64,000 nt of DNA, from positions 62,001 through 126,000 of the forward strand of contig NZ_CANMQD010000004.1 of the NCBI RefSeq assembly GCF_947499945.1, given 5' to 3'. The position numbers and the translations under genes were made by a program. Of the stretch, positions 1-9,834 are shown in pieces; position 1 is the first letter of the stretch; each line of letters opens with the position of its first letter. The notes beneath the pieces were generated by a model. It was not told the DNA's origin. It ran no database searches and worked only from the letters and a program-made list of their open reading frames with translations. This stretch comes from an uncultured Sulfitobacter sp. (GTDB lineage Bacteria > Pseudomonadota > Alphaproteobacteria > Rhodobacterales > Rhodobacteraceae).

Positions 1-159
1 GTTAAGCACGGTGTGTCCAAAGCACTCCAGTTGTTTGACCCATCCCACCGTGGCGCACTCAAGGCGGCAGGCTTCCTGACCCGCGACAGCCGTGTTGTCG
101 AGCGTAAGAAATACGGTAAAGCAAAAGCGCGTAAGAGCTTCCAGTTCTCCAAGCGTTAA
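1..159 (+). CDS. rpsI: 30S ribosomal protein S9, C-terminal part
   Basis: This is the last 52 residues of ribosomal protein S9; the 5' part lies outside the window. The C-terminal signature is clear: a [13 protein letters not shown] block followed by the basic tail ending SFQFSKR, which in S9 reaches into the 30S P site and contacts the tRNA anticodon stem. In bacteria rpsI normally follows rplM, so rplM is expected just upstream of the window. A strong intrinsic terminator follows 24 bases after the stop codon and ends the transcript. Confidence 0.97.
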   Translation, partial: VKHGVSKALQLFDPSHRGALKAAGFLTRDSRVVERKKYGKAKARKSFQFSKR

Positions 160-182
160 GTTTTACGAATATTATTGGAAGG

Positions 183-209
183 GGCCGCGCCACATGGTGC
201 GGCCTTTTT
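183..209 (+). terminator. Intrinsic terminator of the rpsI transcript
   Basis: A 22-base near-perfect palindrome at 183-204 folds into a stem of about nine pairs (GGCCGC pairing with GCGGCC, extended inward through one G-T wobble) with a four-base loop. Five T follow at 205-209. It lies between the rpsI stop and the next small ORF, so that ORF needs its own promoter or read-through. Confidence 0.9.
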
Positions 210-237
210 CGTTTGAGCAACGGATTAGAAGTTTTAA

Positions 238-468
238 ATGGCCCATGAGAATAAAGTCATTCATTCCGTCAATCTGTACGGTGACGCGATCTGCGTGGAC
301 ATATTCCAGCGGCCCGATGCCAGTTTTGGCTTTGACGAGTTCCGCCGCGATGAGGAAGATGGGCAAGGCTGGTTTTCCATTGGCCATTTTGGCGAACAGC
401 AGTTCACATCAGTTGCTCAGACCATTGAGGCAGCGATCGGACAGGTTGGCTGGTTTGAGGGCGTTTAG
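238..468 (+). CDS. Small protein of unknown function (76 aa)
   Basis: I do not recognise a named family. The 76-residue product is acidic and aromatic, with a [18 protein letters not shown] stretch (about residues 20-38) and a GWF motif repeated near the middle and the end (residues 44-46 and 72-74). It has no signal peptide or membrane segment, so it is probably cytoplasmic. No clear ribosome-binding site precedes the ATG at 238, so the start is uncertain. It lies just after the rpsI terminator and before a flavin monooxygenase on the same strand. The composition looks protein-like, which is why it is kept. Confidence 0.6.
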   Translation: MAHENKVIHSVNLYGDAICVDIFQRPDASFGFDEFRRDEEDGQGWFSIGHFGEQQFTSVAQTIEAAIGQVGWFEGV

Positions 469-545
469 CGGCAACACGGCAGGGGCTTTTGTTGAAACCA
501 ACAATTGAGTACGTTAATCCAATCATAAATGAGAGCAATCGACCC

Positions 546-1571
546 ATGAAGTACTCCATCCTAGATCTTTGTCCTGTGCCGGAAGGCAGTACTGCTGCTG
601 ACGCTATGCAAAACTCTGCTGATCTGGCGCAACATGCCGAGCGTTTGGGATACCATCGCTATTGGATGGCGGAGCATCACAACATGCCGGGGATCGCATC
701 GGCAGCGACGTCCGTTTTACTGGGCCACGTGGCGGGCAAAACCTCGACGATCCGTGTGGGCGCGGGCGGTGTCATGTTGCCCAATCATGCGCCACTGACC
801 ATTGCGGAGCACTTTGGCACGCTGGCCACACTCTATGGTGACAGGATCGATCTGGGACTGGGCCGCGCACCGGGTGGGGATCACGCGGTATGGCATGCCA
901 TGCGGCGTGGCCGCAGTGGTGAGGATAACTTTCCCGCCGAAGTGTTGGAACTGATGGGCTACCTTGGCGATGTCGAGGCGGGCGCTCCTGTACAGGCGCA
1001 TCCTGGGCAAGGAACCCATGTGCCGCTTTGGATTCTTGGCTCATCGCTTTATGGTGCACAACTGGCTGCGCACTTTGGGCTGCCCTATGCTTTTGCTTCG
1101 CATTTTGCGCCAGACGCTTTGGAAGATGCGGTGTATATCTACCGCCGTGATTTCAAACCTTCGGCGTCGCTTGCTGCGCCAAAGTTTATGTTGGCGGTCA
1201 ATGTCATCGCTGCAGATACAGATGCAGAGGCGCATTATTTACGTACTTCGGTCCAGCAAGCCTTTGCGCGGTTGCGCAGCGGGATGCGCGGGAAACTGCC
1301 GCGCCCCGTGGATGATATCGACGCCGAAATCGGGCCAGCCTTGCGGCGCGGGGTGGATCAGGCGCTTAGGATCAATGCAACAGGTGCGCCCGAGACTGTT
1401 CGGCGGCAACTCGCGGGCCTGATTGAGAAATACAAGCCCGACGAGCTTATCCTCACAGGCCAAATCCATGATCATGCGGCGCGCAAACGCTCATTTACCA
1501 TTGCGGCTGAAGCGATCGATGCTCTGGAGTCTGTTCAGGATGTGCAGTTAGAAGGCGCGACCAGCTTGTAG
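546..1571 (+). CDS. LLM-class flavin-dependent oxidoreductase (luciferase-like)
   Basis: A 341-residue bacterial-luciferase-like monooxygenase with a single TIM-barrel domain that uses FMNH2 supplied by a separate reductase. The N-terminus ([10 protein letters not shown]), the [11 protein letters not shown] segment near residue 40 and the [11 protein letters not shown] motif near residues 103-113 are typical of the MsnO8-like branch. The substrate cannot be read from sequence. The open frame extends up to a TTG at 489, but the ATG at 546 is preferred because family members begin at this methionine. No flavin reductase gene adjoins it. It stands alone between a small unknown gene and a convergent TetR operon. 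Confidence 0.88.
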   Translation: MKYSILDLCPVPEGSTAADAMQNSADLAQHAERLGYHRYWMAEHHNMPGIASAATSVLLGHVAGKTSTIRVGAGGVMLPNHAPLTIAEHFGTLATLYGDRIDLGLGRAPGGDHAVWHAMRRGRSGEDNFPAEVLELMGYLGDVEAGAPVQAHPGQGTHVPLWILGSSLYGAQLAAHFGLPYAFASHFAPDALEDAVYIYRRDFKPSASLAAPKFMLAVNVIAADTDAEAHYLRTSVQQAFARLRSGMRGKLPRPVDDIDAEIGPALRRGVDQALRINATGAPETVRRQLAGLIEKYKPDELILTGQIHDHAARKRSFTIAAEAIDALESVQDVQLEGATSL

Positions 1572-1696
1572 AAAACCCGACCGCTTTCTCGCTGGCGGCG
1601 CTCTACACATGTTTCTGTCAAAAACCATTGCGCGGCGGCGATGCTCCTTGTGGTCACGGTCGTTTGTGTACCGTCCGGTAAGCTCACAACAGCACG

Positions 1697-1882
1697 CTAG
1701 CTGAAACCGTTGTCTGATGTCGTATCAAAGGTCGAGATGACTTCCGCTGGCAAATATCCCGCATGGCTGTGGCGGTCAGGCTTAAAGAACATAAAGACCC
1801 AGAGTGCTGTAATGAGAAATGCGACCCCTGACCCAACCAGCACGCCGTATTCGTAGATAAAGAGACGCATGTTTACTGGCAT
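1697..1882 (-). CDS. Small single-span membrane protein
   Basis: An unrecognised 61-residue product with one hydrophobic segment (about residues 12-34, from YGVLVGSGVAF to VFMFF) and a polar C-terminal tail. The stop codon of the upstream tetR-type gene lies 12 bases before its start, on the same strand, so the two are probably cotranscribed. A purine-rich GGATTGGAA precedes the ATG at 1882; an alternative ATG is at 1870. The topology suggests a small inner-membrane protein or an accessory of a larger complex, but nothing shows its function. Confidence 0.55.
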   Translation of the reverse strand: MPVNMRLFIYEYGVLVGSGVAFLITALWVFMFFKPDRHSHAGYLPAEVISTFDTTSDNGFS

Positions 1883-1894
1883 ATAGTTCCAATC

Positions 1895-2512
1895 CTATTC
1901 ATCCGGTGCAATGAGGCCCAAGCCTCGCAGATAGATCCCGATCCCTGTTTCAAGCAAATCCTCTGGCGGGAAAGGCGATGCGCGGCCGGGAGAGTTGCGG
2001 GCAAAAAGCTCGACAACTCCATGGCTCATCGCCCAGATGTGGGCTGAAAACATCGACGGCGGCGGGCGTTTGTGCTCGGGGATATGCTGGCTTAGATCGG
2101 TTGCCGCTTTTTCCAACACGCCATTGGCGCGGTTGGCGACTGATGCGAGGGCTGCCGTGCGGTTGATTTGGATACCGCTCTCGAACATCGCGATATAATG
2201 CCCCGGAAACCTGCGTGCGAAGGCGAGATAGGCGCGGCCAGTTGCCTCGAACGCTTGAAGGGCCGAAGGTTGACCGCTCTCATACGCATGCTGCATTAAG
2301 TCCCCGAATATCTCATAGCCTTGCAAGGCGGCTTCTGCAATCAGGTCCTCGCGGCCCTCAAAGTGCCGGTAAACGGCGGCAGGTGTCACACCCGCCTGTT
2401 TTGCCGCTTCAGACAAGGTAAAGCCTGTCGGGCCGCGCAGTTCGATGAGTTGCAAGGCCGCGTCAACCAATGCTTGGCGCAGGTTTCCGTGATGGTATCC
2501 GCGTTTAGACAT
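1895..2512 (-). CDS. TetR/AcrR-family transcriptional regulator
   Basis: A 205-residue regulator. Residues about 1-60 form a TetR HTH domain, with a start (MSKRGYHHGNLRQALVDAAL) and helix-turn-helix (FTLSEAAKQAGVTPAAVYRHFEGRE) typical of the AcrR group. The rest is a ligand-binding and dimerisation domain with a C-terminal TetR_C-type fold. The chosen start, ATG at 2512, overlaps the end of ppk2 by eight bases (ATGTCTAA), so translation is coupled to the kinase. The regulator therefore probably controls its own operon, although its operator cannot be identified here. Confidence 0.9.
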   Translation of the reverse strand: MSKRGYHHGNLRQALVDAALQLIELRGPTGFTLSEAAKQAGVTPAAVYRHFEGREDLIAEAALQGYEIFGDLMQHAYESGQPSALQAFEATGRAYLAFARRFPGHYIAMFESGIQINRTAALASVANRANGVLEKAATDLSQHIPEHKRPPPSMFSAHIWAMSHGVVELFARNSPGRASPFPPEDLLETGIGIYLRGLGLIAPDE

Positions 2513-3374
2513 CCCAGATATCAGGTCCGCCGCAGATGGCAGTATCGAGCGTGCCAATCGCGTCAATGTCTTTGTGTGTATAGTCAAAGCTGTGCAGTAC
2601 CTTGCGGATAGCGTTCAGTCGTGCACGCCGCTTGTCATCCGAGCGCACAACAGTCCAAGGCGCATGATCCGTATGGCTGCGCGTGAGGGTGTCCTGAATA
2701 GCGGCTGAATATTCGTCCCAAAGATGCAGGCCTTTAACGTCAATCCCGCTCAGCTTCCATTGCTTAAGTGGGTCACCTTCGCGTTTGAGCATTCGCTTGA
2801 GCTGTTCAGCGCGACCAACGTTGAGCCAAAATTTGAAGAGGTACACGTCATCATCGACGAGCATCTGCTCGAAGGGTTGTACTTGATTGAAGAAATGTGC
2901 GTTTTGCTCGGGTGTGCAAAAGCCAAAGACGGGTTCGACCACACCGCGGTTGTACCAGGAGCGGTCAAAGAAAACCATCTCACCCGCGGCGGGCAGATGC
3001 TCGATGTAGCGTTGAAAATACCATTCGCTACGTTCTTTTTCAGTTGGTTTACTTAGGGCTATAACATGCGCCAAACGCGGATTCAGGTTCATTCTGAACC
3101 GACCGATAGTACCGCCTTTTCCCGCCGCATCACGCCCCTCAAAGACGATGGTAATGCGCGTGCCGCTGTCGCGGACCCAAGCCTGAAACTTCACCAATTC
3201 GATCTGCAACAGCGCCATTTCGCGCTCGTAACGTTTTCGGCTCATCGTTTTGCGATGAGGGTAGCTAGCCGAAAGGACTTCGCCCTTTTTTGAGGACGCA
3301 ATCGCATTGCGCACATCGTCAGGTGCGTCATTGGTGTAAAAGGCGCTAATCGCACCATTAAAGGGCAGCTCCAT
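2505..3374 (-). CDS. ppk2: Polyphosphate kinase 2
   Basis: A 289-residue class I PPK2, an enzyme that moves phosphate between polyphosphate and nucleoside diphosphates. It has a Walker A loop FEGRDAAGKGG (about residues 78-88), a Walker B segment MVFFDRSWYNRGVVEPVFGF, and a basic lid region followed by SHTDHAPWTVVRSDDKRRAR, all in family order. The start at 3374 is chosen because GGAGG lies just upstream and family members begin near here; an upstream codon at 3404 is in frame. The C-terminal codons overlap the TetR-family gene. Whether it favours GTP or ATP synthesis cannot be read from sequence. Confidence 0.93.
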   Translation of the reverse strand: MELPFNGAISAFYTNDAPDDVRNAIASSKKGEVLSASYPHRKTMSRKRYEREMALLQIELVKFQAWVRDSGTRITIVFEGRDAAGKGGTIGRFRMNLNPRLAHVIALSKPTEKERSEWYFQRYIEHLPAAGEMVFFDRSWYNRGVVEPVFGFCTPEQNAHFFNQVQPFEQMLVDDDVYLFKFWLNVGRAEQLKRMLKREGDPLKQWKLSGIDVKGLHLWDEYSAAIQDTLTRSHTDHAPWTVVRSDDKRRARLNAIRKVLHSFDYTHKDIDAIGTLDTAICGGPDIWDV

Positions 3375-3413
3375 CTCGGGCCTCCAGCCTATCGTTTTGC
3401 GCAATATGCGATG

Positions 3414-4409
3414 TTACGGGGACTTACGCAAACCCGCACGCGCTGCTGCACGGTCAATTGCATCCTCTACGGCATCGGGGTCTGCGTGATGGGGCATGTG
3501 GCCTACGCCGCGCAAAACGGTGAGGTTGGCGCCAATCACCTGTTTGGACAACGGCTCTGAGTGGATAGAGAGCGGGACAATTGTATCGGCGTCACCATGC
3601 ACGATTTCAAGCGGCATGGACAAACCCTCGTATCTTTTGGACATTTTTACGATATGGGGCCGCAGGGAGTTTACCTGTTGGGCATTGGCACGCAGGCTTT
3701 CGCGGCGCAGGACCAAACTCGCACCGACATGCTCAGCGTATCCTTCGGGGGCAGCTTGCGGTGCGAAAATCGATTCCACGCTGCTGTCGACATAGGACTT
3801 TGGCACAAAGGCAGAGGCGACAGGCACCATCAACGCGCCACCCAAAGTGCTCCCTGTGACGGTATAGGTCCAACCCAAATCACCCGGCCACGGGTTGGAC
3901 ACTGCGCCCAGCATGACAACTGCCCCAGTTTCCTCAGGTTGGCTAAGCGCCCATGCCATTGCAATGGCCCCGCCAAAAGAGTGTCCGACCACGATGGGCC
4001 GCTCAATCCCGACAATAGCAGCTGCTTTTTGCAACAAGTCGGCCTGTTCCATCGGGTTTTCGACACGTGTATTCCACGGACCGGATTTCCCCGGCAAACG
4101 GCCGGTCCAGCCCAGACCCGGTCGGTCAAACATAATCACGCGGTAGCGGTCCGAGATGCGATCAGTAAAATCATAGGTCCAGTCGCGTACATTGCCGCTT
4201 GCACCGTGCAAAAGTACCAGATCAGGCCCGCTGCCTGCGATAAGGACGTGAACAGGGGTCCCGTCCACGTCGACAACGCGGCCTTGTGGCGGGTAGGCCG
4301 TACTCGCCGATGCTTCCCGTGCAGCAGCACGCCATTGCACAACAAGAATAAACGCCAGAACGAACGCGGCGAAGACAAACATACTAATTACCGATTTTTT
4401 CAATGTCAT
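3414..4409 (-). CDS. Alpha/beta hydrolase with N-terminal membrane anchor
   Basis: A 331-residue alpha/beta-fold hydrolase. Residues about 7-25 form a hydrophobic anchor, so the catalytic domain probably faces the periplasm. An oxyanion HGASGN motif lies near residue 68 and the nucleophile elbow GHSFGG has its serine near 144. An acid candidate is in HGDADTIVP, and the catalytic His is in GVGHMPHH. The start at 4409 overlaps the metA 3' end by 26 bases, and ppk2 begins about 40 bases downstream, so the three genes probably share a transcript. The substrate is unknown; despite its position next to metA it does not look like a MetX acyltransferase. Confidence 0.85.
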   Translation of the reverse strand: MTLKKSVISMFVFAAFVLAFILVVQWRAAAREASASTAYPPQGRVVDVDGTPVHVLIAGSGPDLVLLHGASGNVRDWTYDFTDRISDRYRVIMFDRPGLGWTGRLPGKSGPWNTRVENPMEQADLLQKAAAIVGIERPIVVGHSFGGAIAMAWALSQPEETGAVVMLGAVSNPWPGDLGWTYTVTGSTLGGALMVPVASAFVPKSYVDSSVESIFAPQAAPEGYAEHVGASLVLRRESLRANAQQVNSLRPHIVKMSKRYEGLSMPLEIVHGDADTIVPLSIHSEPLSKQVIGANLTVLRGVGHMPHHADPDAVEDAIDRAAARAGLRKSP

Positions 4410-5301
4410 AAGGCGTTGATTGATAAATTTCCTGTATCCAGTTACCATAAAGCAAATGCGCATGGCTTCGCCAGCGGTTCACGGGTGGTTGGCTTGGATC
4501 ATCGTCGGTGTAATAGTTTACGGGCACGTTAATAGGTGTACCCGCTGCAACATCGCGATCGTATTCTTGTTTGAGCGTATCGCGGTCGTATTCGAAATGG
4601 TTGAAGATGTAGACGATGCGGTTCTCGTGGTCTTCAATCAGGGCGGGGCCGACTTCGTCACTGCCCAGCAGGGTTTTGAGGGCTGGTATGGCGTCGATTT
4701 CGGCCTGACGGATTTCGGTCCAGCGCGATACGGGGATCACGCAATCATCTGAGAAGCCGTTAAGGTAGGGAGAGGCGGGAGCCAAATTGCGGTGACGGAA
4801 ACAGCCAAATGCCTTGGCGTCCAGCATATGCTTTTTGACGCCATGGAAATGGTTGATCATCGCCATGCCCCCCCAGCACACAGCCATTGTTGACTGCACA
4901 TTTGTCTGGGTCCAGTCCATCACCCGCTTCAGCTCTGCGTAGTAGTCAACATCCTCGAATTCCAGATGCTCAATTGGTGCACCTGTAATGATCAGCCCGT
5001 CGAATTTTTCATCCCAAACATCTGAAACGGGGCGATAAAAGCTCTCCATATGCTCTGCGGCGGTGTTGCGGGTCTGGTGGTCAGACATGCGCAGCAACGT
5101 CAGCTCGATCTGCAGTGGTGTGGCCCCGATCAGGCGGGCAAATTGGTTCTCCGTCTGGATTTTCTTTGGCATGAGATTGAGCAATGCGATGCGCAGGGGG
5201 CGGATGTCCTGCAACGCAGCCTGATCCTCGTCCATAACGCGGACACCCTCACGCGTGAGAACATCATAGGCAGGCAGATTGGCAGGGATCTTGATTGGCA
5301 T
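4384..5301 (-). CDS. metA: Homoserine O-acyltransferase, MetA type, predicted acetyl-CoA specific
   Basis: A 305-residue MetA/HTS-family enzyme that activates homoserine for methionine synthesis. Residue numbering matches the canonical family: nucleophile Cys142 in AVCWGG, and His235 and Glu237 in FNHFEYD. Residue 111 is Glu in GAPIE. In this family Glu111 is linked to acetyl-CoA and Gly111 to succinyl-CoA, so the enzyme is predicted to be an O-acetyltransferase despite the usual succinyltransferase name. I saw no SAM-II riboswitch in the 81 bases upstream. An alpha/beta hydrolase overlaps its 3' end. Confidence 0.94.
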   Translation of the reverse strand: MPIKIPANLPAYDVLTREGVRVMDEDQAALQDIRPLRIALLNLMPKKIQTENQFARLIGATPLQIELTLLRMSDHQTRNTAAEHMESFYRPVSDVWDEKFDGLIITGAPIEHLEFEDVDYYAELKRVMDWTQTNVQSTMAVCWGGMAMINHFHGVKKHMLDAKAFGCFRHRNLAPASPYLNGFSDDCVIPVSRWTEIRQAEIDAIPALKTLLGSDEVGPALIEDHENRIVYIFNHFEYDRDTLKQEYDRDVAAGTPINVPVNYYTDDDPSQPPVNRWRSHAHLLYGNWIQEIYQSTPYDIEKIGN

Positions 5302-5382
5302 GGGGCAGGTACTTCTTTTTCAGATACGCAGCATAGGTAGGGCGGTCAGGCTGGTCCCTCAAGGGGCGTCATGCAGAGGTGT

Positions 5383-6231
5383 TCAGAGCTTGGATGCGAT
5401 CAGCGCCTCGAAGGAAGGGGTGTCCGTCACGGCGTGGATTTCTTCTGCTGTCACTGTCACACCGTAGCGCGCCATCGCCGCATACCGCGGTTGACGGTGT
5501 GCCAGCGCTTGGGCATAGGTCCAGCGGATGAAGGTATCAGGATCAACTTCGTCTTCTTGTGCGTTGTTTTCAATCAAATATTCACCCCACACGCGCGCCA
5601 GAAACTCAGGTTGATAGGCCATTGGTTTAGGCGCACGATCAAAGCGTTCAATGAGCGCTTGTGTGTGGGCTTCGTCCCCTTTTATCCAGACGGGGAGGCA
5701 GCTCTCAGTGAGTGACAGCATAAGGGGGTCATCGTCGATCTCGGGATTGATCCATTCACATATGGAGCCGCCAGTATCGCAGATAAAGTGCGGATAACCA
5801 TACAAGTCTTGCGCACGGTTCATAAACTTGGTGGTGTCCATCAACGCTTTGATTTCAGCCATCCGAAACTGTTGCTGGCGGCGGGCGTATTCTTTCATGG
5901 GCAGACCGCCCTTTGTGGGATCTCCGGGTTTGCCCAGATAAGCGGCAACGGCAGTCAGATCGTGGTCATGTACGTTCGGCTCAAGATAAATGGCATCCTT
6001 GCGCAGCATTTCGGCCAAAAACGGTTCTCTCATGGCGTGGGCAATTAAATTATCTTTGATATGGCGGTACATGCCGGACGTGCCGATGCGGTAGTCGATA
6101 GAATAATGGAACCAACCGCCCTGTTGTATGAGTAGCTTTGAAATATGGGTTTTTCCCAATCCTGACATGCCAAACAACATCACGGATTTGCGTGGCGCTG
6201 CGGTCCAGCTTTTGGCGTTTGGGTATGTCAT
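5383..6231 (-). CDS. P-loop ATPase of unknown role
   Basis: A 282-residue protein with a Walker A motif GMSGLGKTHIS at residues 21-31 and a presumed Walker B-like FICDTGGSICEW near residue 155. Together these suggest a small-molecule kinase-like P-loop fold rather than an AAA+ machine. I recognise it as an ATPase type found in Rhodobacteraceae but know no function. There is no signal peptide or membrane segment. It lies 81 bases upstream of metA on the same strand. The central region is rich in Arg, Gln and Met (residues about 115-140). Confidence 0.8.
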   Translation of the reverse strand: MTYPNAKSWTAAPRKSVMLFGMSGLGKTHISKLLIQQGGWFHYSIDYRIGTSGMYRHIKDNLIAHAMREPFLAEMLRKDAIYLEPNVHDHDLTAVAAYLGKPGDPTKGGLPMKEYARRQQQFRMAEIKALMDTTKFMNRAQDLYGYPHFICDTGGSICEWINPEIDDDPLMLSLTESCLPVWIKGDEAHTQALIERFDRAPKPMAYQPEFLARVWGEYLIENNAQEDEVDPDTFIRWTYAQALAHRQPRYAAMARYGVTVTAEEIHAVTDTPSFEALIASKL

Positions 6232-6262
6232 TGACGGCTCCGGTCAAAAGGGTCCGCCCTCC

Positions 6263-7171
6263 CTAGCGCGGCTGCCGCAGACGGTCAATCAGGCGACCGT
6301 CAATGATGATGAGGCCAAGCGCCAGCAGGGCAAAGCCGTTATAGGCATTGGCGCTCAGCGTTTCGCCAAGAACCACGGCGCCCAGCAGAATTGCGATGGG
6401 GGCAATCATCAACGTGACCAACATCAGGTTGCCACTGCCAGCGAGCGCCAGCACGCGGTAATAGAGCAGATAGGCAATCGCTGTGGCTCCCAGCGCGTAA
6501 TAGGCAATGGCCATCATTGTGAGCGGTTGCAGGTCAAGTCGGATCGGGCCGTCGATCACCCATGCCAGCGGCACCATGATAAGGGTTGAAGCGGTGAGCA
6601 TGCCTGCGGCGGCGACTTGCGGTGCCAGTCCGGACAAGCGTTTACGTGCCCAAACCCCTGCAAAGGCATAGGATACTGTACCAGCGAGAACAGCAAGTTG
6701 CGCCAGTGATGTGATGTCAAATGCGCGTAGGCTGTCGATGCCTATGGCAGTCACCACACCTGCAAATCCTACAGCGACACCAATCGCTTTACGCTTTGAG
6801 AGATTTTCATCACCGAGCAGAAGTGCCGCAATCAAGACGCCGAATATTGCAGTCGCGGCATTGAAGATCGAGGTTAGGCCGGAAGGGATATACAGCTGAC
6901 CCCACGCCATGAGCGAGAACGGGATGACGTTGTTAAGCAAGCCCATGCCCGCAAAGCCGATCCAGACAGCGCGGCCACGGGGCAGAGGCATGCGGCGCAC
7001 AATTACATAGACCCATAGGACAAGTGTGGCCCAGCCGACGCGATGGGCCACGGCAGTAAGCGGCGGCACTTCGTCGAGGGCGATACGGATCGAGAGGAAG
7101 GAGGCGCCCCAGAGTGTGGCGAGAAGGGCCAGCAAACCCCAGCTTTCGGCAGTTATGGTGCGTTCTGTCAT
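6263..7171 (-). CDS. EamA-family (DMT) transporter
   Basis: A 302-residue inner-membrane protein with ten predicted helices in two EamA repeats (roughly residues 10-145 and 155-295), the usual drug/metabolite exporter architecture. The start has the family pattern LLATLWGASFLSIRIALDEVPPL. The substrate cannot be told; relatives export amino acids, purines or similar metabolites. A second, distinct EamA gene lies immediately upstream on the same strand, 55 bases away. Confidence 0.9.
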   Translation of the reverse strand: MTERTITAESWGLLALLATLWGASFLSIRIALDEVPPLTAVAHRVGWATLVLWVYVIVRRMPLPRGRAVWIGFAGMGLLNNVIPFSLMAWGQLYIPSGLTSIFNAATAIFGVLIAALLLGDENLSKRKAIGVAVGFAGVVTAIGIDSLRAFDITSLAQLAVLAGTVSYAFAGVWARKRLSGLAPQVAAAGMLTASTLIMVPLAWVIDGPIRLDLQPLTMMAIAYYALGATAIAYLLYYRVLALAGSGNLMLVTLMIAPIAILLGAVVLGETLSANAYNGFALLALGLIIIDGRLIDRLRQPR

Positions 7172-7226
7172 AGCGCAAGACTAAAGAAGCAAGCATGCTC
7201 CAGCGATCCGAATGATGCGCAATTGA

Positions 7227-8090
7227 TCATGCTTTCTTGCGGGTTTCATTCCAGATGTTGAGATAATTTGCCGCAAAGATAAGCAGTGCTCCAACGAATA
7301 CCCAAACCTCAAGCGGCTCGTCGTAAAGCACCATGGCAACAACCGCGATTACGGGCAAGCGGGCAAAGTCAATCGGCACCACCACAGTCGCGGGCGCGAT
7401 GGACAGTGCAGTTGTCAGGCAGAAATGCGCTAATAGGCCTGCACAGCCCACTAGGAACAGGTAGGGGAAACTTGCACCTGTTGGGAGTGCAATATCACCG
7501 TCAAAGCCTGCTGTGACCAGTCCCAGTACCAGTTGAATGGTGGTGAGATAAAAGAGAATACAGGTGATAGAATTGCCGCGGGTGAGCCGTTTCGTGAGTA
7601 AGATCGTCAATGCAAAGAAAATCGCCGCGCAGGCGGCGATGAGCAGACCAATCTCGAATGTTTCGGGATTGGGACGGGTGACGATCAGGATGCCAACAAA
7701 GCCCAGGATGGCCGAGAGGCCGCGGATACGCGTCATTTTTTCGCCCAATAAAAGGGGTGCAAGAAGTACTACCCAAAGCGGGGAAGTGAACTCAAGCGCG
7801 AAAACCTGCGCCAGCGGGATCACGGCCACAGCATAGAACCACAAGTTCTGGCCTGTGAAATGGAAGATATTGCGTAAGAAGTGCTGGCGAATGTTATCTT
7901 TGTGAACTTCGTGCCACCTCTTGTTCAATGTCGTCAGGGCCACAACGATGATCACACCTACAAGACTACGGTAGAGCATGATCTCGAAAGTATCGTACTC
8001 ACCCGAAAGCTCTCTTCCCGCCACAGCCATGAATGAGAACGAAGCAATTGCCCCGGTCATCCACAAAGCAGCCTTGAGCACGACGTTCAT
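7227..8090 (-). CDS. EamA-family (DMT) transporter
   Basis: A 287-residue ten-helix inner-membrane transporter made of two EamA repeats, with the first helix beginning ALWMTGAIASFSFMAVAGREL. It differs clearly from the neighbouring EamA protein, so the pair is not a recent duplication. The C-terminus ends in a short basic tail (NIWNETRKKA), placing it on the cytoplasmic side. The gene lies 40 bases downstream of guaA, which hints at cotranscription and possibly at export of purine-related compounds, though this is only inferred from position. Confidence 0.9.
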   Translation of the reverse strand: MNVVLKAALWMTGAIASFSFMAVAGRELSGEYDTFEIMLYRSLVGVIIVVALTTLNKRWHEVHKDNIRQHFLRNIFHFTGQNLWFYAVAVIPLAQVFALEFTSPLWVVLLAPLLLGEKMTRIRGLSAILGFVGILIVTRPNPETFEIGLLIAACAAIFFALTILLTKRLTRGNSITCILFYLTTIQLVLGLVTAGFDGDIALPTGASFPYLFLVGCAGLLAHFCLTTALSIAPATVVVPIDFARLPVIAVVAMVLYDEPLEVWVFVGALLIFAANYLNIWNETRKKA

Positions 8091-8130
8091 AGTCGGCTCA
8101 AGCCATTGGTCTGGCTACGGTTTGTGCAGG

Positions 8131-9705
8131 CTATTCCCATTCGATAGTGCCGGGGGGTTTCGACGTGATGTCATATGTCACGCGGTTGATACCCGGTACT
8201 TCGTTGATGATGCGGGTTGCTGTCTCGCCCAGAAACTCGTGGCTGAAGGGGTAATAATCGGCGGTCATCCCATCGACTGAGGTTACGGCGCGCAAAGCAC
8301 AGGCAAAATCGTATGTGCGGCCATCGCCCATCACGCCAACTGTGCGCACGGGCAGGATTGCCACAAATGCCTGCCATATCTCATCATAAAGGCCATGTTT
8401 GCGGATCTGGTCGATGTAGACGGCATCAGCTTCGCGCAAGATGTCGAGCTTGGCGCGGGTGATCTCACCGGGGCAGCGGATGGCAAGACCCGGACCAGGA
8501 AAAGGGTGGCGGCCGATAAAGCTGGCAGGCAGGCCAAGCTCGCGGCCAAGGGCGCGCACTTCGTCTTTGAACAATTCACGCAGCGGCTCTACCAATTTTA
8601 GGCCCATTTTCTCGGGCAAACCGCCTACATTGTGATGGCTCTTGATGGTGACCGATGGACCACCGGAGAACGACACGGATTCGATCACATCGGGATAGAG
8701 CGTCCCTTGGGCCAGAAACTCTGCGCCCTCGATCTGGTTGGCGTATTTCTGGAACACGTCGATGAACAGGCTGCCTATGATTTTCCGCTTTGTTTCGGGG
8801 TCGGATTGGCCTTCCAACTCACCAAGAAAGAGCTCTTTTTCGTCGGCATAGATCACTTTGAGATTCATATTGTCGCGGAACATGGCAACAACGTCTTCGG
8901 CCTCATCCTTGCGCAGCAGGCCGTGATCCACAAAAACGCAGGTGAGCTGGTCGCCGATTGCCTCATGCAGAAGCGCTGCGGTCACGGAGCTGTCAACGCC
9001 ACCGGATAGACCACAAATCACCTGCTTGTCCCCAACTTGGGCGCGAATTTTCTCGATTGCGATGTCTTTGTAGGCGTCCATCGTCCAATCGCCCGTGAAA
9101 CCCGCGATCCGCACGAAGTTTTCATAGAGTTTCGCGCCGCGGGGCGTGTGGTGAACTTCGGGATGGAACTGCACACCGTAAAAATGGCGCGACGCGTCGG
9201 CAAGAATTGCGTAGGGTGCATTGGGGGAGGTGCCATAGACCTCAAACCCCGGTGCGATTTTGGCGACGTGATCACCGTGAGACATCCAGACAACTTCGTC
9301 GCCCTGCGAAAACCAGCCGTCAAGCAAGTCGAGGTTCGCTGATTTGCTCACTTTTGCGCGGCCAAATTCAGCTGTGCCACCACCGCCGGAAATTTTACCT
9401 CCGCGTACTTCGCCGCCCAGTTGGGTCATCATTGTTTGCTGGCCGTAGCAGATGCCAAGGACCGGAATGCCCATGCTCCACAAGCTTTCAGGCGCGCGCG
9501 GTGACCCTTCGCGGGTCACGGAATCAGGACCACCAGACAGGATCACAGCCTTGGGGGCCAGATCCGCGAGAAATGCGTCGGTGACGTTCTGATAGGGATG
9601 AATTTCGCAATAGACATTCAACTCGCGCAGGCGGCGAGCAATCAGCTGGGTCACTTGGCTGCCGAAGTCAATGATGAGGAGGCGGTCATGGGTATATTGT
9701 GTCAT
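8131..9705 (-). CDS. guaA: GMP synthase (glutamine-hydrolysing)
   Basis: A 524-residue cytoplasmic enzyme that converts XMP to GMP using ATP and glutamine. The N-terminal class I amidotransferase domain has Cys86 in GICYGQQ and the His181/Glu183 pair in HPEVHH. The ATP-pyrophosphatase domain begins with the P-loop GLSGGVDSS (residues 232-240). The C-terminal dimerisation domain ends with the family terminus [12 protein letters not shown] at 9705 is taken as the start because an in-frame GTG two codons upstream adds nothing conserved. The transporter genes downstream may be cotranscribed. Confidence 0.97.
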   Translation of the reverse strand: MTQYTHDRLLIIDFGSQVTQLIARRLRELNVYCEIHPYQNVTDAFLADLAPKAVILSGGPDSVTREGSPRAPESLWSMGIPVLGICYGQQTMMTQLGGEVRGGKISGGGGTAEFGRAKVSKSANLDLLDGWFSQGDEVVWMSHGDHVAKIAPGFEVYGTSPNAPYAILADASRHFYGVQFHPEVHHTPRGAKLYENFVRIAGFTGDWTMDAYKDIAIEKIRAQVGDKQVICGLSGGVDSSVTAALLHEAIGDQLTCVFVDHGLLRKDEAEDVVAMFRDNMNLKVIYADEKELFLGELEGQSDPETKRKIIGSLFIDVFQKYANQIEGAEFLAQGTLYPDVIESVSFSGGPSVTIKSHHNVGGLPEKMGLKLVEPLRELFKDEVRALGRELGLPASFIGRHPFPGPGLAIRCPGEITRAKLDILREADAVYIDQIRKHGLYDEIWQAFVAILPVRTVGVMGDGRTYDFACALRAVTSVDGMTADYYPFSHEFLGETATRIINEVPGINRVTYDITSKPPGTIEWE

Positions 9706-9834
9706 GCGCACTGATTATGCGCGCTGGCGCGGGGTAGCAAGGTGGATTTGGCGTTTACGCTTTGCCACACTGAGGGGAGCGCGGGACGCATGACAACGTG
9801 CTGGGGCTAGAAATTGACAGCCTTGGGGAGGAAT

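Noticed and set aside
3561-4532. Long plus-strand ORF antisense to the alpha/beta hydrolase
   Set aside because: Its composition (many Cys, His and Arg) indicates a shadow frame.
5302-5382. SAM-responsive riboswitch before metA
   Set aside because: The 81 bases lack the conserved SAM-II pseudoknot bases and the hairpins I see are short.
9814-9819. TTGACA as a -35 box for the methyltransferase
   Set aside because: No -10 lies at 16-18 bases; the sequence there is GTCGCT or similar.
9706-9834. Cobalamin riboswitch before the MttB-family gene
   Set aside because: The region is too short and has no B12-box-like sequence.
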